Source: Verrucomicrobiota bacterium (GTDB lineage: Bacteria > Verrucomicrobiota > Verrucomicrobiia > Chthoniobacterales > UBA10450). From it: DNA of 7,360 nucleotides. This document shows, piece after piece, positions 6,030 through 7,360 of the stretch. A model generated the notes under the pieces. That model ran no database searches. It saw nothing but the letters and a program-made list of their open reading frames with translations, and was not told the origin of the DNA. The stretch is taken from the NCBI GenBank assembly GCA_003221375.1, contig QHRI01000072.1:1-7360 (forward strand). Reading direction: 5' to 3'. Made by a program: the position numbers and the translations under genes. The stretch's first letter is position 1. Each line of letters begins with the position of its first letter.

Positions 6030-7360
6030 ATGCGGATCAATCGTTCAATCTTTTCAGCTCAAACATTAGCGCTGATTCTGGTGGCGCCGTTTTGCATGAA
6101 CGCGCAGGAAAAATCTCACGTCACTTCCGAGCAAGTGACGCACGCGGTCCAGGAACTCGAAAAACTTGCGGAAAAGCAAATCAACGAAAATGCACTGCCA
6201 GGGCTTGCGATCGCGGTAGTGTTTCAAGACAAGGTTGTGTACACCAAAGGTTTCGGCGTTCGCGATGTGAATACCAAGGCGCCTGTTGATGCGGACACGG
6301 TGTTTCAGCTGGCGTCGCTGTCCAAATCGATTGGCTCGACAGTGGTTGCTGAGCTCGTCGGTGAAGGAAAAATCACCTGGGACTCAAAACTGAGTGTTCT
6401 CGATCCCACATTCGAGATGTTCGATCCATGGGTTACACGCGAAATTGCCATCCGCGACATGTATGCGCACCGCAGCGGCTTGCCCGCGCACGCAGGCGAT
6501 TTGCTCGAAGATCTGGAGTTTACACGCGCGGAAATTTTATATCGCCTGCGCTATCAACATCCCGATAGCAGTTTTCGTTCACACTACGCCTACACGAATT
6601 TTGGTATGACCGAGGGCGGCATCGCAGCTGCTAAGGCGTATGGGTTGGACTGGGAAACCGCAGCCGAGCAGAAATTGTATAAACCGCTCGGCATGACTTC
6701 TAGCAGCTCGCGTTATGCGGATTTCGTCGCGCGCAGGAACAAAGCCCTGGGGCATGTGCTGGTAGATGGCAAATGGGTGCAAAAATTCAAACGCGATCCG
6801 GACACGGAATCGCCTGCCGGCGGCGTGAGCTCTTCGGTGAATGATTTAACGAAATGGATGCGTCTGCAGCTTGCGAACGGAAAATTTGACGGCGAACAAA
6901 TCGTTGATGAAAAAGCGTTGGCCGAAACACATCACCCCCAAATCCTGATCGGTTTCAATCCCGCGACAAGACTGCCGAGTTTTTACGGATTGGGATGGAA
7001 TGTCAGCTATGATCAGGAAGGGCGGCTCCGATTGAATCATTCAGGCGCGTTCGCCTTGGGCGCAGCGACTCACGTAAATCTCGTGCCCGATGAGCAATTG
7101 GGCATCGTCGTTCTTACCAACGCGTACCCCATTGGTATGGCGGAAGCCCTGGGGACAACGTTCTTGGACATGGCGCTGTATGGCAAACCGAGCCAAGACT
7201 GGATCGCGTTATTTAAGAAAGTTTTTTCCGATCCTGCTGCCGTCGGTACGATACTAGGCTTCGATTATTCCAAACCAGCCGCATCGCCCGCGCCCGCACT
7301 GAAAAATAGCGCCTATCTTGGATGGTTTACGAACGATTATTTTGGCGATATCTCCATCGT
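6030..7360 (+). CDS. Secreted serine hydrolase of the beta-lactamase (class C)/esterase family (partial, 3' end outside window)
   Basis: 443 complete codons from ATG 6030, still open at the right edge. Residues 1-25 form a signal peptide (RINRSIF, ALILVAPF, MNA before the cut). The PF00144 fold spans about residues 40-385. It has the SxxK nucleophile motif SLSK (Ser96, Lys99), YTN (188-190) as the YxN motif, and HSG (337-339) where class C enzymes have KTG. HSG is more common in esterases and D-aminopeptidase-like members than in true AmpC lactamases. LPGLAIAVV, AHRSGLPAH and PAGGVSSSVNDLTKWM are typical family blocks. After residue 426 a new segment begins (SAYLGWFTNDYFGDISI), probably the first strand of the DUF3471-like C-terminal domain often found in this family. 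Substrate cannot be told from sequence; peptide, ester or lactam cleavage outside the cytoplasm is likely. Resistance should not be assumed. No terminator separates it clearly from the peptidase gene, so they may be co-transcribed. Confidence 0.93.
   Translation, partial: MRINRSIFSAQTLALILVAPFCMNAQEKSHVTSEQVTHAVQELEKLAEKQINENALPGLAIAVVFQDKVVYTKGFGVRDVNTKAPVDADTVFQLASLSKSIGSTVVAELVGEGKITWDSKLSVLDPTFEMFDPWVTREIAIRDMYAHRSGLPAHAGDLLEDLEFTRAEILYRLRYQHPDSSFRSHYAYTNFGMTEGGIAAAKAYGLDWETAAEQKLYKPLGMTSSSSRYADFVARRNKALGHVLVDGKWVQKFKRDPDTESPAGGVSSSVNDLTKWMRLQLANGKFDGEQIVDEKALAETHHPQILIGFNPATRLPSFYGLGWNVSYDQEGRLRLNHSGAFALGAATHVNLVPDEQLGIVVLTNAYPIGMAEALGTTFLDMALYGKPSQDWIALFKKVFSDPAAVGTILGFDYSKPAASPAPALKNSAYLGWFTNDYFGDISI

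Noticed and set aside
1..7360. Mobile element, CRISPR, tRNA/rRNA, toxin-antitoxin or defence genes
   Set aside because: Nothing found by reading both strands: no transposase motifs, terminal repeats, regularly spaced repeats or cloverleaf sequences.

Overview
The window looks like a chromosomal segment from a soil-type verrucomicrobium, probably Chthoniobacterales ('Candidatus Udaeobacter'-like). The main reason is a small protein (minus strand, 2520-2879) that matches my recollection of the Verrucomicrobia/Planctomycetes-restricted Minf_1886 family (TIGR04138). Moderate GC, scarce Shine-Dalgarno sequences and many secreted proteins fit that assignment. It is inferred from recognition only; no database was searched.

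Left block, minus strand, read from 4259 down to 1. It holds a frameshifted secreted gluzincin-like (peptidase MA-like) protein, then the Minf_1886-type protein with an apparent internal deletion, then a large secreted M16 zinc protease with an intact HxxEH site. The M16 gene runs off the left edge. Gaps are 134 bp and 40 bp, so these genes may be co-transcribed. A 177-bp divergent intergenic region (4260-4436) separates the blocks.

Right block, plus strand. First is a secreted Gly/Trp/Tyr-rich repeat protein ending in a peptidoglycan-binding-like domain, behind an ECF-sigma-like promoter and followed by a good intrinsic terminator. Next is a small NlpC/P60-like cysteine peptidase whose signal peptide can only be reached by starting at a non-canonical ATC codon behind a GGAGG sequence. 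Last is a secreted class-C-beta-lactamase-fold serine hydrolase that runs off the right edge.

Five of the six genes encode predicted exported proteins and several have wall- or peptide-processing folds, so the theme is envelope and periplasmic proteolysis or wall binding. I see no mobile element, CRISPR array, RNA gene or defence system, and no clear new multi-gene system. The points worth a second look are four apparent lesions clustered between 2520 and 5471 (frameshift, deletion, missing start codon, possible C-terminal frameshift) lying between two intact large reading frames, a G-quadruplex-like tract inside the repeat gene, and two short dyads upstream of the two wall-related genes.
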